This document shows, piece after piece, positions 49,141 to 57,475 of a stretch of 64,000 nucleotides of DNA (within the stretch, counting starts at the first letter, position 1; every line of letters begins with the position of its first letter). The notes under the pieces are model-generated. The model was not told the DNA's origin and made no database searches. It saw nothing but the letters and a program-made list of their open reading frames with translations. Both the position numbers and the translations under genes were made by a program. Source of the stretch: CAZCEC01 sp964497615 (GTDB lineage Bacteria > Chloroflexota > Anaerolineae > Anaerolineales > UBA6663); assembly GCA_964497615.1 (NCBI GenBank), contig CAZCEC010000017.1, positions 1 to 64,000 of the forward strand, read 5' to 3'.

Positions 49141-49187
49141 AGCGGGTGGCGGGATTCGAACCCGCGCATAGCAGCTTGGAAGGACGC
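49141..49187 (-). tRNA. 3' half of a tRNA-Gly (UCC), incomplete
   Basis: On the minus strand: anticodon loop CTTCCAA (49176-49182), stem side GCTGC, variable TATGC, T arm GCGGG-TTCGAAT-CCCGC (49149-49165), acceptor strand CACCCGC (49142-49148) and discriminator T (49141). The T arm is perfect and the sequence closely matches bacterial tRNA-Gly(UCC). The 5' acceptor strand GCGGGTG and a proper D arm are missing upstream, and one anticodon-stem pair is mismatched. It is therefore a fragment, as left at the far end of an element that integrated into a tRNA gene. Confidence 0.65.
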
Positions 49188-49202
49188 GCTCAGATGTTCT
49201 AG

Positions 49203-49243
49203 TGGCTGCTAGGCGTAAATGGCACTTTCACGCCTAGCGGCCA
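49203..49243. repeat. Long inverted repeat beside the tRNA fragment
   Basis: TGGC-T-GCTAGGCGT (49203-49216) pairs with ACGCCTAGC-G-GCCA (49230-49243): 13 pairs with one mismatch and a 13-base loop. There is no T-run. With the two hairpins to the left it makes an unusually structured 180-base stretch. Confidence 0.6.
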
Positions 49244-49435
49244 GCCCATCTGGCCTCCCAAAAATCGCAAGTATTAACCACGCGGATTGGTCCCGGGAAT
49301 GGACATAAACCCTTGTGACGGCTAGCTTGCGCTGAGAAAAGTATAGCACAGATGAGCAAGGTGCCAGTGGCAAGTCTCGATCCGATTATGTTGATCAGCC
49401 CACACACGCAACAGACGTGTCGTCCGGCGTAATCG

Positions 49436-49464
49436 TTGACTCCCACTCAAATAGGGCTTATGAT
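49436..49464 (+). promoter_or_regulatory. Near-consensus sigma70 promoter of the nucleoside operon regulator
   Basis: TTGACT (49436-49441), exactly 17 bases, TATGAT (49459-49464). The surrounding 250 bases (49244-49435) are AT-richer than the backbone and hold no gene. Predicted transcription start is about 49471. Confidence 0.75.
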
Positions 49465-49471
49465 CAACACC

Positions 49472-49497
49472 AACTCATCATGATAAGATGATGAGTT
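49472..49497 (+). promoter_or_regulatory. Palindromic operator, likely for the adjacent GntR regulator
   Basis: A perfect palindrome AACTCATCAT-gataag-ATGATGAGTT beginning where transcription should start. A regulator bound here would block its own promoter. GntR/HutC proteins commonly autoregulate through such sites, so assignment to the gene at 49518 is inference from position. Confidence 0.65.
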
Positions 49498-49517
49498 CGC
49501 CATTTTTTTATGTAACT

Positions 49518-50270
49518 ATGTTCAGAGTCTCTCGCGAAGGCAACACCCCCCTCTTTTTTCAGTTGAGCGACGCCCTGACCGCTCAAATTCAGGCCGGCGC
49601 CTACGCGCCAGGCGACCTGCTTCCCTCGGAGAACGACCTGATCGCACAGTATTCAGTCTCGCGCACGACCGTTCGCCGGGCGATCCAGGAACTGGTCAAC
49701 GACGGCCTGGCCTATACCATCCATGGCAAAGGTACCTTCGTCGCTGAGCGCCAACTCACCCAGCACCTGAACCGCCTCACGAGCTTCTCCCACGATGTGG
49801 CTCAACGTGGTATGCAGCCCTCGCGCCGCATTCTCCAGGTGGATATCCAGTTTCCCGATCAGCACCTGGCCGCCCAACTTCGCATCTCACCGTCTACCAC
49901 CGTCATCTATCTGGCACGCCTGCTGCTGGCCGACGGCGAGCCCGTCTCCATCGGCCACACCTACCTCCCCACCACCGTGATCGCGCCGCACCAAGGCGCC
50001 TTCACCAAGGCTGCCCTGGAGCAGGAAGGGCTGTATGCCTTGCTCAGACGCCTAGGCCTCGAACTGCTGGGCGGTGAGCAAATCGTGTCTGCCAGCGCCG
50101 CTAGTGCCGAGGAGGCGCAGCTGCTCGAAGTGCCGCCGGGCAGCCCGCTGCTGTCGAGCGAGCGTTTGGCCTGGGCTCAGCGCGAGACGCCGGTCGAATT
50201 TACCCTGATGAAATCCCGCTCCGACAAGGCCCGCTGGCGCATTGCGCTGGCGCCGGCGGACCTGGACTAA
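49518..50270 (+). CDS. GntR/HutC family transcriptional regulator
   Basis: A 250-residue regulator. The winged-helix DNA-binding domain (about 1-70) has PLFFQLSDALTAQIQAG and LLPSENDLIAQYSVSRTTVR plus GKGTFVAE. The UTRA ligand-binding domain (about 85-245) ends in TPVEFTLMKSRSDKARWRI. Ligands of HutC-type regulators are small metabolites; nucleosides or ribose derivatives fit this context. An alternative start at 49488 lies inside the palindrome and would add 10 residues with no family counterpart; I prefer 49518, though neither start has a clear ribosome binding site. Its gene is first in the block leading to the BMP transporter. Confidence 0.9.
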   Translation: MFRVSREGNTPLFFQLSDALTAQIQAGAYAPGDLLPSENDLIAQYSVSRTTVRRAIQELVNDGLAYTIHGKGTFVAERQLTQHLNRLTSFSHDVAQRGMQPSRRILQVDIQFPDQHLAAQLRISPSTTVIYLARLLLADGEPVSIGHTYLPTTVIAPHQGAFTKAALEQEGLYALLRRLGLELLGGEQIVSASAASAEEAQLLEVPPGSPLLSSERLAWAQRETPVEFTLMKSRSDKARWRIALAPADLD

Positions 50271-50385
50271 GCCACCGGCGCCGGCCGGCCGCAAGTGAGA
50301 GGAGGCCACGCTGCCTGATGCGTCTGACTGCCCGTCTAAGATTACGTCCATCCGCCCGGCTCTTGTTTCAGTGAGGAGAAGCTCG

Positions 50386-51408
50386 ATGTCTAAACGCCTG
50401 TCATCCCTGGCTGCCCTGATCGTCATCCTGGCGCTGGTTGCTGGGTGCGCCCCCCAGGCCACGGCCACGCCGTCCAATCAGCAACTCGAACCCGCCCAAG
50501 ACCCGCAGCGCGTGGTCTTCCTGCTGGTGCAGCCGCTCAGCCCGTTTGAGATCGACATCTGGGACGCCATCGCCCGCACCCGCGACGATGGTTACGCCAC
50601 CGAGATCAAGCTGATCGAAATGAAGGACCCGGCCGAATATGAGACCACCATCCGGCGCGTCAGCCAGGAAGGTTACGATCTGGTCGTGGGCGCCTTCTTT
50701 CTGATCAAGGAACCGTTCCTGAAGGTTGCCCCCGAGTTCCCCGACACTCACTACGTGCTGGTCTACGAGACCGTGCCCGATCCGATCACCGACTTTCCCA
50801 ACGTGCGCGGGATCGTGTACGATGTGCAGGAAGGCTCCTATGTCTGCGGCGTGGCCGCGGCCCACATGAGCGCCGCCGACCGCGTCGGCTTCGTGGGCGG
50901 GTCCGACTTCCCCGGCATCATCAAGTTCCTGGCCGGCTATGAGGCCGGGCTCAAGTCGGTCAAGCCCAACATCACGTTGGATGTGGCCTTTGCCGGCACC
51001 TTCACCGACCCCGATAAGGGCTACGAGCTTGGCAACTCCCTGTATGAGCGCGGCGACGACGTGGTGATGCACGCGGCCAACAAGACCGGCCTGGGCCTGT
51101 TCATCTCGGCCGTCGAGCAGGGCCGCTACGCCGTCGGGGTGGACATTGACCAGACCGGCGAGGCGCCCACCGCGGTGTTGTGCTCGGCGCTGACCAACCC
51201 CGGTGAGTCGGTCTATCGCGCCATCCGCGATGCGGCCACCGCCAGCTGGGTGGGCGGCAACGTGAGCTGGGGCGTGGACGACGGCGTGCCCGCTGCCACC
51301 CTCAACGCCGACCTGCTGACGGCCGATGCGCTCAAGGCGGCCCAAGACGCGGAAGCCAAGATCCGCAGCGGCGAGATCACCGTGCCCGACAGCACCGACA
51401 CCCGCTAA
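50386..51408 (+). CDS. BMP family nucleoside-binding lipoprotein
   Basis: A 340-residue periplasmic-type substrate-binding lipoprotein (Bmp/Med/PnrA family). The signal peptide is LSSLAALIVILALVAGC with the lipobox Cys at about 21. The mature part has RRVSQEGYDLVVGAFFLIKE, GVAAAHMSAADRVGFVGGSD and VVMHAANKTGLGLF, the nucleoside pocket region. Family members bind purine or pyrimidine nucleosides for an ABC importer. GAGGAG precedes the ATG. The importer ATPase and two permeases follow directly. A 115-base gap separates it from the regulator. Confidence 0.92.
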   Translation: MSKRLSSLAALIVILALVAGCAPQATATPSNQQLEPAQDPQRVVFLLVQPLSPFEIDIWDAIARTRDDGYATEIKLIEMKDPAEYETTIRRVSQEGYDLVVGAFFLIKEPFLKVAPEFPDTHYVLVYETVPDPITDFPNVRGIVYDVQEGSYVCGVAAAHMSAADRVGFVGGSDFPGIIKFLAGYEAGLKSVKPNITLDVAFAGTFTDPDKGYELGNSLYERGDDVVMHAANKTGLGLFISAVEQGRYAVGVDIDQTGEAPTAVLCSALTNPGESVYRAIRDAATASWVGGNVSWGVDDGVPAATLNADLLTADALKAAQDAEAKIRSGEITVPDSTDTR

Positions 51409-51425
51409 TCGACCGGCCTCCAATG

Positions 51426-51453
51426 GCGGGAGGGCGCCTCAGCGCCCTCCCGC
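51426..51453 (+). promoter_or_regulatory. Perfect 12-base hairpin between binding protein and ATPase genes
   Basis: GCGGGAGGGCGC, loop CTCA, GCGCCCTCCCGC, 17 bases after the lipoprotein stop and without a T-run. Hairpins in this position often protect the upstream mRNA so that the binding protein is made in excess over the membrane components. The structure supports the ATPase start at 51474, not at 51423. Confidence 0.6.
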
Positions 51454-51473
51454 TGCCTTCCCCCGCCACCAGC

Positions 51474-53033
51474 ATGGCCGCCCCGGCTCTCGTCCTGCGC
51501 CAGATCACCAAACGCTTCTTTGGCGCCTATGGCACGGTCGTGGCCAACGACCACATTGATCTGACCGTGGAAGCCGGCGAGATCCACGTCATTGTGGGCG
51601 AGAATGGCGCCGGCAAGAGCACCCTGATGAACGGCCTGTATGGGCTGGAGCCGCCCGACGAGGGCGAGATCTACCTCTTCGGCCAGCGCGTCTACCTCAC
51701 GCACCCGCAGCAGGCCATCGCGCTGGGTCTGGGCATGATTCACCAGCACTTTATGCTGGTGCCGTCCTTCACCGTGGCCGAGAACATCGTGCTGGGCCGG
51801 GAGCCGCGGCGCGCCGGGCTGCTCCAGCGCGCCGCCATGCGCCAGACGATTCGCGCCCTGGCCGACGACGTGGGCCTGCCGGTGCAGCCCGACTTGCCGG
51901 TGCGCGAGGCTCCGGTCGGAGTCCAGCAGCGCGTCGAGATCCTCAAGGCCATTTATCGCGGAGCGCGCCTCCTCATCCTAGACGAGCCCACAGCCGTCCT
52001 CACCCCGCAGGAAACCGAGGCCCTGTTTGCGGCGCTGCGGCGGCTGGTCGCCCGCGGCTGCACCATCATCCTGATTACTCACAAGCTGCCCGAAGTGATG
52101 GCGGCGGCCGACCGGGTGACGGTCTTGCGCGACGGCGCCGTTGCGGGCCGTCTGGCGCGGGGCGAGTTTGACCCTACCCGGCTGGCTCAGCTGATGACTG
52201 GGCGCACCCTCACCTGGGAGCGCTTCGCGCCCGCGCCTCTCCAGCCCCGGGCCGCGCTGGCCGTGCGCGGCGTGCGCTATATCTCCGAGCAGGGTGTGGC
52301 CCTGGTGGACGGGGTATCGCTGGAGGTTGGGGCCGGCGAGATCGTCGGCGTGGCGGGCGTGGCGCAGAACGGCCAGGAGGCGCTGGCGGAAGTCATCACC
52401 GGCCAGCGCCGCGCCGCAGCGGGCAGTCTGCATCTGGCCGGCGTGGAGATTACGCATCTGCCGGTGTTAGCCATCCGCGATCTCGGCTTGGGCCACATCC
52501 CCGACGACCGTTACGCCGAGGGCTGCGCCCGCCCCGCGAGCCTGGCCCGCAACTTGCTGATGGGCCGGCAGCGGCAGCCAGCCTATAGCCAGCGTGGGGT
52601 GCTGCGGCCCACGGCGGTTGCCGCGCTGGCCGACCGCCTGATGGGGGCTTACGGCATCCGGGCCGCCCACCGGGAGGCGCCCCTGGGCAGCCTCTCGGGC
52701 GGCAACGTACAGAAGGCCATCGTGGCGCGCGAATTGGAATTCGCCACCCACTGTCTGATCGCCGAACAGCCCTCGCGCGGCGTGGATATCGGCGCGGCCG
52801 AATTCATCTATGAGCAACTGCATGCGCTCAGCCAGCGCGGGGCCGGCATCCTGCTGTTCTCCACCGACCTGAGCGAACTGCTGCGGCTTAGCCATCGCCT
52901 GCTGGTCATGTACCGGGGGCGAGTGGTGGCCGAGACCCGGCCAGAAACTACCACCCTGGCCGAGCTTGGCCTGCTGATGGCCGGAGGCCAGCCGGCCCGC
53001 CCGGCTGGCCCGCCCGAAGCGCATGTCCACTGA
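51474..53033 (+). CDS. Nucleoside ABC transporter ATP-binding protein (double ATPase)
   Basis: A 519-residue protein with two ABC domains in tandem, as in NupA/RbsA-type importers. Domain 1: Walker A GENGAGKST (about 38-46), signature region VGVQQRVEI, Walker B LLILDEPTAVL. Domain 2: Walker A region GVAGVAQNGQEAL (degenerate, normal for this class), signature SLSGGNVQKA, then IAEQPSRGVD in place of a standard Walker B. It energises import of the ligand of the BMP lipoprotein. The stop overlaps the permease start by 11 bases. Confidence 0.92.
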   Translation: MAAPALVLRQITKRFFGAYGTVVANDHIDLTVEAGEIHVIVGENGAGKSTLMNGLYGLEPPDEGEIYLFGQRVYLTHPQQAIALGLGMIHQHFMLVPSFTVAENIVLGREPRRAGLLQRAAMRQTIRALADDVGLPVQPDLPVREAPVGVQQRVEILKAIYRGARLLILDEPTAVLTPQETEALFAALRRLVARGCTIILITHKLPEVMAAADRVTVLRDGAVAGRLARGEFDPTRLAQLMTGRTLTWERFAPAPLQPRAALAVRGVRYISEQGVALVDGVSLEVGAGEIVGVAGVAQNGQEALAEVITGQRRAAAGSLHLAGVEITHLPVLAIRDLGLGHIPDDRYAEGCARPASLARNLLMGRQRQPAYSQRGVLRPTAVAALADRLMGAYGIRAAHREAPLGSLSGGNVQKAIVARELEFATHCLIAEQPSRGVDIGAAEFIYEQLHALSQRGAGILLFSTDLSELLRLSHRLLVMYRGRVVAETRPETTTLAELGLLMAGGQPARPAGPPEAHVH

Positions 53034-54141
53034 TTCGGCTGCGCCTCAACAGGCCACGCCGCGCCCTGACCGGCGCCGGCCGGTCGTGGACCCGGCCCGG
53101 CTGAATGCCGCCTTGCAGACCGCCGCCGCTGTCGGGCTGGCCCTGCTCATCGGCGCGGTGGTCATCCTGGCCTTGGGGGAGAACCCACTGCGGGCCTATT
53201 GGGCGCTGCTGCGCGGCGCGCTGGGCAGCGCGCACGGGCTGGCCCGCACCCTGCGCATGGCCAGCCCCATGATCCTCACCGGGCTGGCCGTCATCGTCGC
53301 CTTCCGCGCCGGGGTGATCAACCTGGGGGTGGAGGGGTCGCTGTACCTGGGCGCGCTGGCCGCCGCCCTGACCGGCATCTACCTGCCTGGGCTGCCCGGC
53401 TGGCTGCACCTGCCGGCGGCGCTGACCGCCGGAGCGCTCACCGGCGCGGTCTGGGCGCTGGTCCCGGGACTGCTGCGCGCCCGCCTGAATGTCAATGAAG
53501 TGGTGGCCACCCTGATGCTGAACTATGTCGCCATCCTGTTGGCCGACTATCTGGTCCTCAACTTCTTCCTTGATCCCGTCATCGGCACTACCAGCGACCG
53601 GCCGGCCACCGTGCCCATCCCGACGACGGCGCGGCTGCCCTACTTGCTGCCGCAATTCAGCCTCACGGCCGGCATCCTCTTCGGCCTGGCGCTTGCGGCC
53701 CTGCTGGCCTGGGCCTACAGCCGCAGTGTGTGGGGCTACGAAGCCGATATGACCGGGCTGAACCGGCGCTTCGCGCACTATGGCGGCATTGCCACCGGGC
53801 GCGTGATGGTCGGCGCGATGTTCGCGAGCGGCCTGCTAGGCGGGCTGGCGGGCGCCACCGAGAGCCTGGGCGAGTTTGGGCGCTATGTGGCCGGCTTCTC
53901 CACAGGCCTGGGCTTCGACGGCGTCACGGTTGCCCTGATGGGGCTGCTCGACCCGGTGGGCGCGCTGGGCGCGGCGATGTTCCTGGGCGTCCTCAAGAAC
54001 GGCGCGGCGGCCATGGAGCTGGCGGTGGACGTGCCGCGCGACATGGTGCTGGTGGTCCAGGGGCTGATCCTGGCGCTGCTCACCGCCCGGCATCTGGTGG
54101 CGCGCCGGCGGCCGCCGGCCAGCGGAGTGGCCGAGACATGA
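53023..54141 (+). CDS. Nucleoside ABC transporter permease 1
   Basis: A 372-residue membrane protein with about nine or ten helices. It shows the BPD_transp_2 (NupB/YufP-like) signature: SPMILTGLAVIVAFRAGVIN and LGVEGSLYLGALAAAL, NEVVATLMLNYVAILLADYL and a late ESLGEFGRYVAGFSTGLGFD. It forms a heterodimer with the next gene's product. Start and stop overlaps with both neighbours show tight coupling. Confidence 0.92.
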   Translation: MSTDSAAPQQATPRPDRRRPVVDPARLNAALQTAAAVGLALLIGAVVILALGENPLRAYWALLRGALGSAHGLARTLRMASPMILTGLAVIVAFRAGVINLGVEGSLYLGALAAALTGIYLPGLPGWLHLPAALTAGALTGAVWALVPGLLRARLNVNEVVATLMLNYVAILLADYLVLNFFLDPVIGTTSDRPATVPIPTTARLPYLLPQFSLTAGILFGLALAALLAWAYSRSVWGYEADMTGLNRRFAHYGGIATGRVMVGAMFASGLLGGLAGATESLGEFGRYVAGFSTGLGFDGVTVALMGLLDPVGALGAAMFLGVLKNGAAAMELAVDVPRDMVLVVQGLILALLTARHLVARRRPPASGVAET

Positions 54142-55037
54142 TCGGCGAGATTTTCACCGCCGGCATGCTGGCGGCCACCCTGCGCATTGCCACGCCGCTG
54201 CTGCTGGCAGCCCTGGGGGCAGCGTTCTGCCTGAAGGCCAATGTCTTTAACATCGCCTTGGAAGGCTTTATGCTCCTGGGCGCCTTCCTGGCCGTAGTGC
54301 TGGCTGCCTACCTGGGCAGCCCGTGGCTGGGTTTGCTGCTGGCCATGCTCAGTACTAGCCTGGCCGCCTGGCTGTTTGGCTTGCTCACCGTCCGGCTCGG
54401 GGCCGACCAGATTATTGTCGGCCTGGGCTTCAACACGCTGATGTTGGGGTTGACCTCGTGGCTGCTGCAATCGGTGCTCAACTCGCCCGGCGGGTTCGTC
54501 GACTCGCGGGTGCGCGCGCTGCCGGATGTGGAGTTGGGTTTTCTCAACGGGGTTCCAGCGCTGACGACTGTCTTTGGCAGCCAGGATATTCTCGTCTACG
54601 CGGCCTGGGCCTTGGCCGGCCTGGCCTATGTGTTTGTGCACCAGACCGCCTACGGGCTCCGTTTGCGGGCCACCGGTGAGCACCCTCTAACGGCGAAGAC
54701 GGTGGGCATCCGCATTGAACGGTGGCAGCTGCTGGCCATCATCCTGAGCGGGGCGCTGGCCGGGCTGGCCGGCGCGGCGATCTCGCTTTCCAATCTGCGC
54801 CTGTTTTCTCAGGGCATGACGGCCGGGCGCGGTTTCATCGCCTTCACGGCGGCGACATTCGCAGGCGGCAACATCCCCGGCACCGTGGGCATCACCCTGG
54901 TCTTTGCGTTCTTTGGCAGCTTGGCCATCCGGCTGGAGGGGTTTGGGCTGCCCACGCACTTTGTACAGATGATCCCCTATTTGGTGACGGTCGGCGCATT
55001 GATTGTCGCGCGGCGCAGGGCCGCGCCTGGCGCCTGA
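54138..55037 (+). CDS. Nucleoside ABC transporter permease 2
   Basis: A 299-residue permease of the NupC/YufQ type with about eight helices. Typical features are ATPLLLAALGAAFCLKANVF and NIALEGFMLLGAF near the start and TAATFAGGNIPGTVG near the end. It is coupled to permease 1 by an ATGA overlap. Confidence 0.92.
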   Translation: MIGEIFTAGMLAATLRIATPLLLAALGAAFCLKANVFNIALEGFMLLGAFLAVVLAAYLGSPWLGLLLAMLSTSLAAWLFGLLTVRLGADQIIVGLGFNTLMLGLTSWLLQSVLNSPGGFVDSRVRALPDVELGFLNGVPALTTVFGSQDILVYAAWALAGLAYVFVHQTAYGLRLRATGEHPLTAKTVGIRIERWQLLAIILSGALAGLAGAAISLSNLRLFSQGMTAGRGFIAFTAATFAGGNIPGTVGITLVFAFFGSLAIRLEGFGLPTHFVQMIPYLVTVGALIVARRRAAPGA

Positions 55038-55054
55038 GGCGGAGGAGTGAGACT

Positions 55055-55600
55055 GTGACGCAACACTACATCGGCGTGATTGGCTCCGGCGAGCACGTGC
55101 CCCTGGACGTGCTGGCGGCGGCGGAGGCGACCGGGCGGCAGATCGCGGCGGCGGGCCATGTCCTGGTGTGCGGCGGGCGCGGCGGCGTGATGGAAGCGGC
55201 CTGCCGGGGCGCCAAGTCGGCGGGCGGCTTGACGATCGGCATCCTGCCGGGTCTGGACCGCGCGCAGGCCAATGCCTATGTCGATGTCGCGCTCCCCACC
55301 GGTCTGGGGTTCGCGCTGCGCAACTTCCTCACCGTGCGCGCCTGCGATGCGCTGATCGCCCTGCACGGGGAGGTGGGCACGCTGGCCGAAGTTGTCTTGG
55401 CCTACCAGCACGGGAAGCCGGTGGTGGCGCTGGCCGAGACCGGCGGCTGGGCTGCCCGCCTGCGCCAGATGGCCCTAGAGGAGGGCGCCTACCTGGACAA
55501 CCGGCGGCTGGTGGAAATCCGCTATGCAGCCGACCCGGCCGAGGCCGTGCGGCTGGCTGTGTCGCTGGTGGGCACCGTGCCGCCGCCCGGGAAGATCTAG
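55055..55600 (+). CDS. TIGR00725 / LOG-like Rossmann protein
   Basis: A 181-residue protein related to the lysine-decarboxylase-like LOG family and to Moco-carrier-type TIGR00725 proteins: VLVCGGRGGVMEAACRGAKS (about 33-52), GLGFALRNFLTVRACDALIA and HGEVGTLAEVVLAYQHGKPV. LOG enzymes hydrolyse nucleoside 5'-monophosphates to base and ribose phosphate, which would suit a nucleoside salvage operon; the strict LOG motif P-G-G-x-G-T-x-x-E is only partly present (EVGTLAE), so binding without hydrolysis is also possible. The start is a GTG at 55055 with GGAGGAG upstream. Confidence 0.75.
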   Translation: MTQHYIGVIGSGEHVPLDVLAAAEATGRQIAAAGHVLVCGGRGGVMEAACRGAKSAGGLTIGILPGLDRAQANAYVDVALPTGLGFALRNFLTVRACDALIALHGEVGTLAEVVLAYQHGKPVVALAETGGWAARLRQMALEEGAYLDNRRLVEIRYAADPAEAVRLAVSLVGTVPPPGKI

Positions 55601-55607
55601 CCGGTCC

Positions 55608-56648
55608 GTGACCAACGCAGTGCACACGGACCTCCTGCCACAGCTATCCGGGCCGCGCCCGTTGGATGCCTTCGTGATGGGACAGGCGCTGCGCGAGATG
55701 ATTGTGCGCGCGCCCAGTTGGCCTGAGCCAGGCGGGCAGGCCGACCTGCCGATACCGCTGCCCACCTGGTCCACCGGCGGCTGCGGGGCGAATGTGGCCT
55801 GTATAATGAGCCGCCTGGGCGGCCAGGCGGCGCTGCTGGCCCGGGTGGGCGACGGCGAGCACGGCCAAGAAGTGTGGGCTGAGTTGGCGCGTTCCAGGGT
55901 GCTGGTCGAGCATGCGCGCCGCGCGCCCGGCGCTGGCAGCTTGTTGGTTCTGCTGGCTGTGCCGGGGGGCGATTGGACCGCGCTGGCCTACATTGACCCT
56001 GCGTTGACCCTGACCGTGGCGGACCTGCCGGAGGCCGCCGCGCTGGCGCAGGCGCGCTTCTTTCATCTGGACACGTTCTTGCTCATGAACCCGGCGCAAT
56101 GGCCAGTGGTGGACGAGGCGGTGCGCCGCGCCCGGCAGGCCGGGTGCTGGCTGTCGGTGGACGCGGCCGTGCCGGTGGCCCGCGCGCAGCCCGAGCGGCT
56201 GCGCGCGCTGTATGCCCAGGCCGAGCTTGCCTTCTGCAACCAGGCCGAGGCGGCCGCCATTACCGGCGAGGCCGGTCTCGACCGCGCTGTCGCGGCCTTC
56301 CAGGCGCTTGGACCGCGGCTGACGTTCATCAAGACCGGCCCGCGCGGGTCGCTGGCGGTTACGCCCAGTGCGGTCTGGGATATCCCGGCCTTCCCGATCG
56401 ACGTGGTGGATACGATCGCGGCGGGCGACGCCTTTGTGGCCGCAACGCTGTTGGCCCTGAGCGGCGGCAGCCTGCCACAAGAGGCCGCCCATCGCGGCTG
56501 CGCCGCCGGCGCGCTGGCCTGCCAGGGGGCCGGGTCGCTCAACCGGTGGATTGCGGCCAGTGAGATAGACGCGCTGGCGGCGCAGGGGCCGCGCCCCGCG
56601 CGGCGGGATGATTGGCCTCCGGCGAGTTCGAGGAGAGACAACGCGTGA
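55608..56648 (+). CDS. PfkB family carbohydrate/nucleoside kinase
   Basis: A 346-residue ribokinase-family enzyme. The N-terminal glycine motif is TGGCGANVACIMSRLGGQAA (about 56-75). The C-terminal signature DVVDTIAAGDAFVAATLLAL holds the catalytic Asp (A-A-G-D in place of G-A-G-D). It phosphorylates ribose, a ribose derivative or a nucleoside such as pseudouridine or inosine. In this operon it probably acts on the sugar or nucleoside imported. The start is a GTG at 55608, 7 bases after the previous stop; the end overlaps the next gene by GTGA. Confidence 0.87.
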   Translation: MTNAVHTDLLPQLSGPRPLDAFVMGQALREMIVRAPSWPEPGGQADLPIPLPTWSTGGCGANVACIMSRLGGQAALLARVGDGEHGQEVWAELARSRVLVEHARRAPGAGSLLVLLAVPGGDWTALAYIDPALTLTVADLPEAAALAQARFFHLDTFLLMNPAQWPVVDEAVRRARQAGCWLSVDAAVPVARAQPERLRALYAQAELAFCNQAEAAAITGEAGLDRAVAAFQALGPRLTFIKTGPRGSLAVTPSAVWDIPAFPIDVVDTIAAGDAFVAATLLALSGGSLPQEAAHRGCAAGALACQGAGSLNRWIAASEIDALAAQGPRPARRDDWPPASSRRDNA

Positions 56649-57475
56649 CCGAGCAGCCTGCGTACATGCACGCGCGTTTTGGTGGACAATGCCGGCCTGG
56701 GGACATTGCCCCTTATGTGCTGGTGCCCGGCAGCGCGCGGCGGGCCGAAATGCTAGCGGCTGGCTGGCAAGGCGTCCGCCGGGTCGCGCAGCACTTGGAG
56801 TTCACGGCCTACACGGGCGTGATGGATGGCCTGACCCTGTCGGCCTGCTCGACCGGCATAGGCGGCGCTTCCACCTGCATCGCGGTGGATGAACTGGCGG
56901 CCCTGGGGGCCCACACCTTCATTCGCGTTGGCGTGACCGGCGCGCTGCAGCCGGGCGTGGCCGTGGGCGACCTGATTATCGCCAGCGCGGCTGTGCGCAT
57001 GGATAAGGTCAGCGAGCACTATGCGCCCATTGAATACCCGGCCGTCGCGCACTTTGAGGTCGTCTGCGCTTTGATCGCCGCCGCCGAGCGCCTGGGCTAC
57101 CCCTATCACGTTGGCGTGGGAGCCACGTCTTCGTCGTTCTCGGTTGGGGAGGGCAACCCGGGCTTTGGTGGCTATCGCCACGCGGCTATGGCCTACATTG
57201 CGCCCGACCTGACAGCCGCCCGCGTCCTCGATTGGGATACGGAGACGGCCACCCTGTTCACCTTGGGCAGCCTGTACGGGCTGCGCGCCGGCCGCGTGAA
57301 CGCCGTCGTGGATGACCCCGACACCGGCAAGTACAATCCAGTGGGCGAGGCGCGCGCTGTGGACGTGGGGCGGACAGCGATGGCGATTCTCGCGGGCTGG
57401 GATGCTGAGAAGACTCGCGCCGGCCGGCGCTACAGTCTGCCGCTAGCCACGCGGGAGGCGCCCAACCATGGCTGA
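56645..57475 (+). CDS. Nucleoside phosphorylase (uridine phosphorylase-like)
   Basis: A 276-residue PNP/UDP-family phosphorylase. It splits nucleosides with phosphate into base and sugar-1-phosphate. Key blocks: VLVPGSARRAEMLAAGW (the phosphate-binding P-G-x-x-x-R loop), STGIGGASTCIAVDELAALG, IRVGVTGALQ with a second phosphate-contacting Arg, and AVNA-like VDVGRTAMAILAGW near the end. The start is a GTG overlapping the PfkB stop. All expected catalytic blocks are present, unlike in the next gene. Base preference is not predictable. Confidence 0.9.
   Translation: MTEQPAYMHARFGGQCRPGDIAPYVLVPGSARRAEMLAAGWQGVRRVAQHLEFTAYTGVMDGLTLSACSTGIGGASTCIAVDELAALGAHTFIRVGVTGALQPGVAVGDLIIASAAVRMDKVSEHYAPIEYPAVAHFEVVCALIAAAERLGYPYHVGVGATSSSFSVGEGNPGFGGYRHAAMAYIAPDLTAARVLDWDTETATLFTLGSLYGLRAGRVNAVVDDPDTGKYNPVGEARAVDVGRTAMAILAGWDAEKTRAGRRYSLPLATREAPNHG

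Larger units (their letters stand above)
48872..49141 (+). pseudogene. Truncated N terminus of a GT39/DUF2298-like membrane protein
   Basis: The ATG overlaps the preceding stop (ATGA). MKRPAPYAPGPLLAAVMLAG and LVLRLYGLDWG form the first membrane helix and the RLYGLDW signature of multi-span glycosyltransferases of the dolichyl-phosphate-mannose type. After about residue 40 the composition changes abruptly (lower GC, hairpins), and the remaining about 50 codons look non-coding. The gene was cut near 49000. Confidence 0.5.

Noticed and set aside
49141..49220. A complete functional tRNA-Gly
   Set aside because: The 5' acceptor strand complementary to CACCCGC and a normal D arm are absent, and the anticodon stem has a mismatch.
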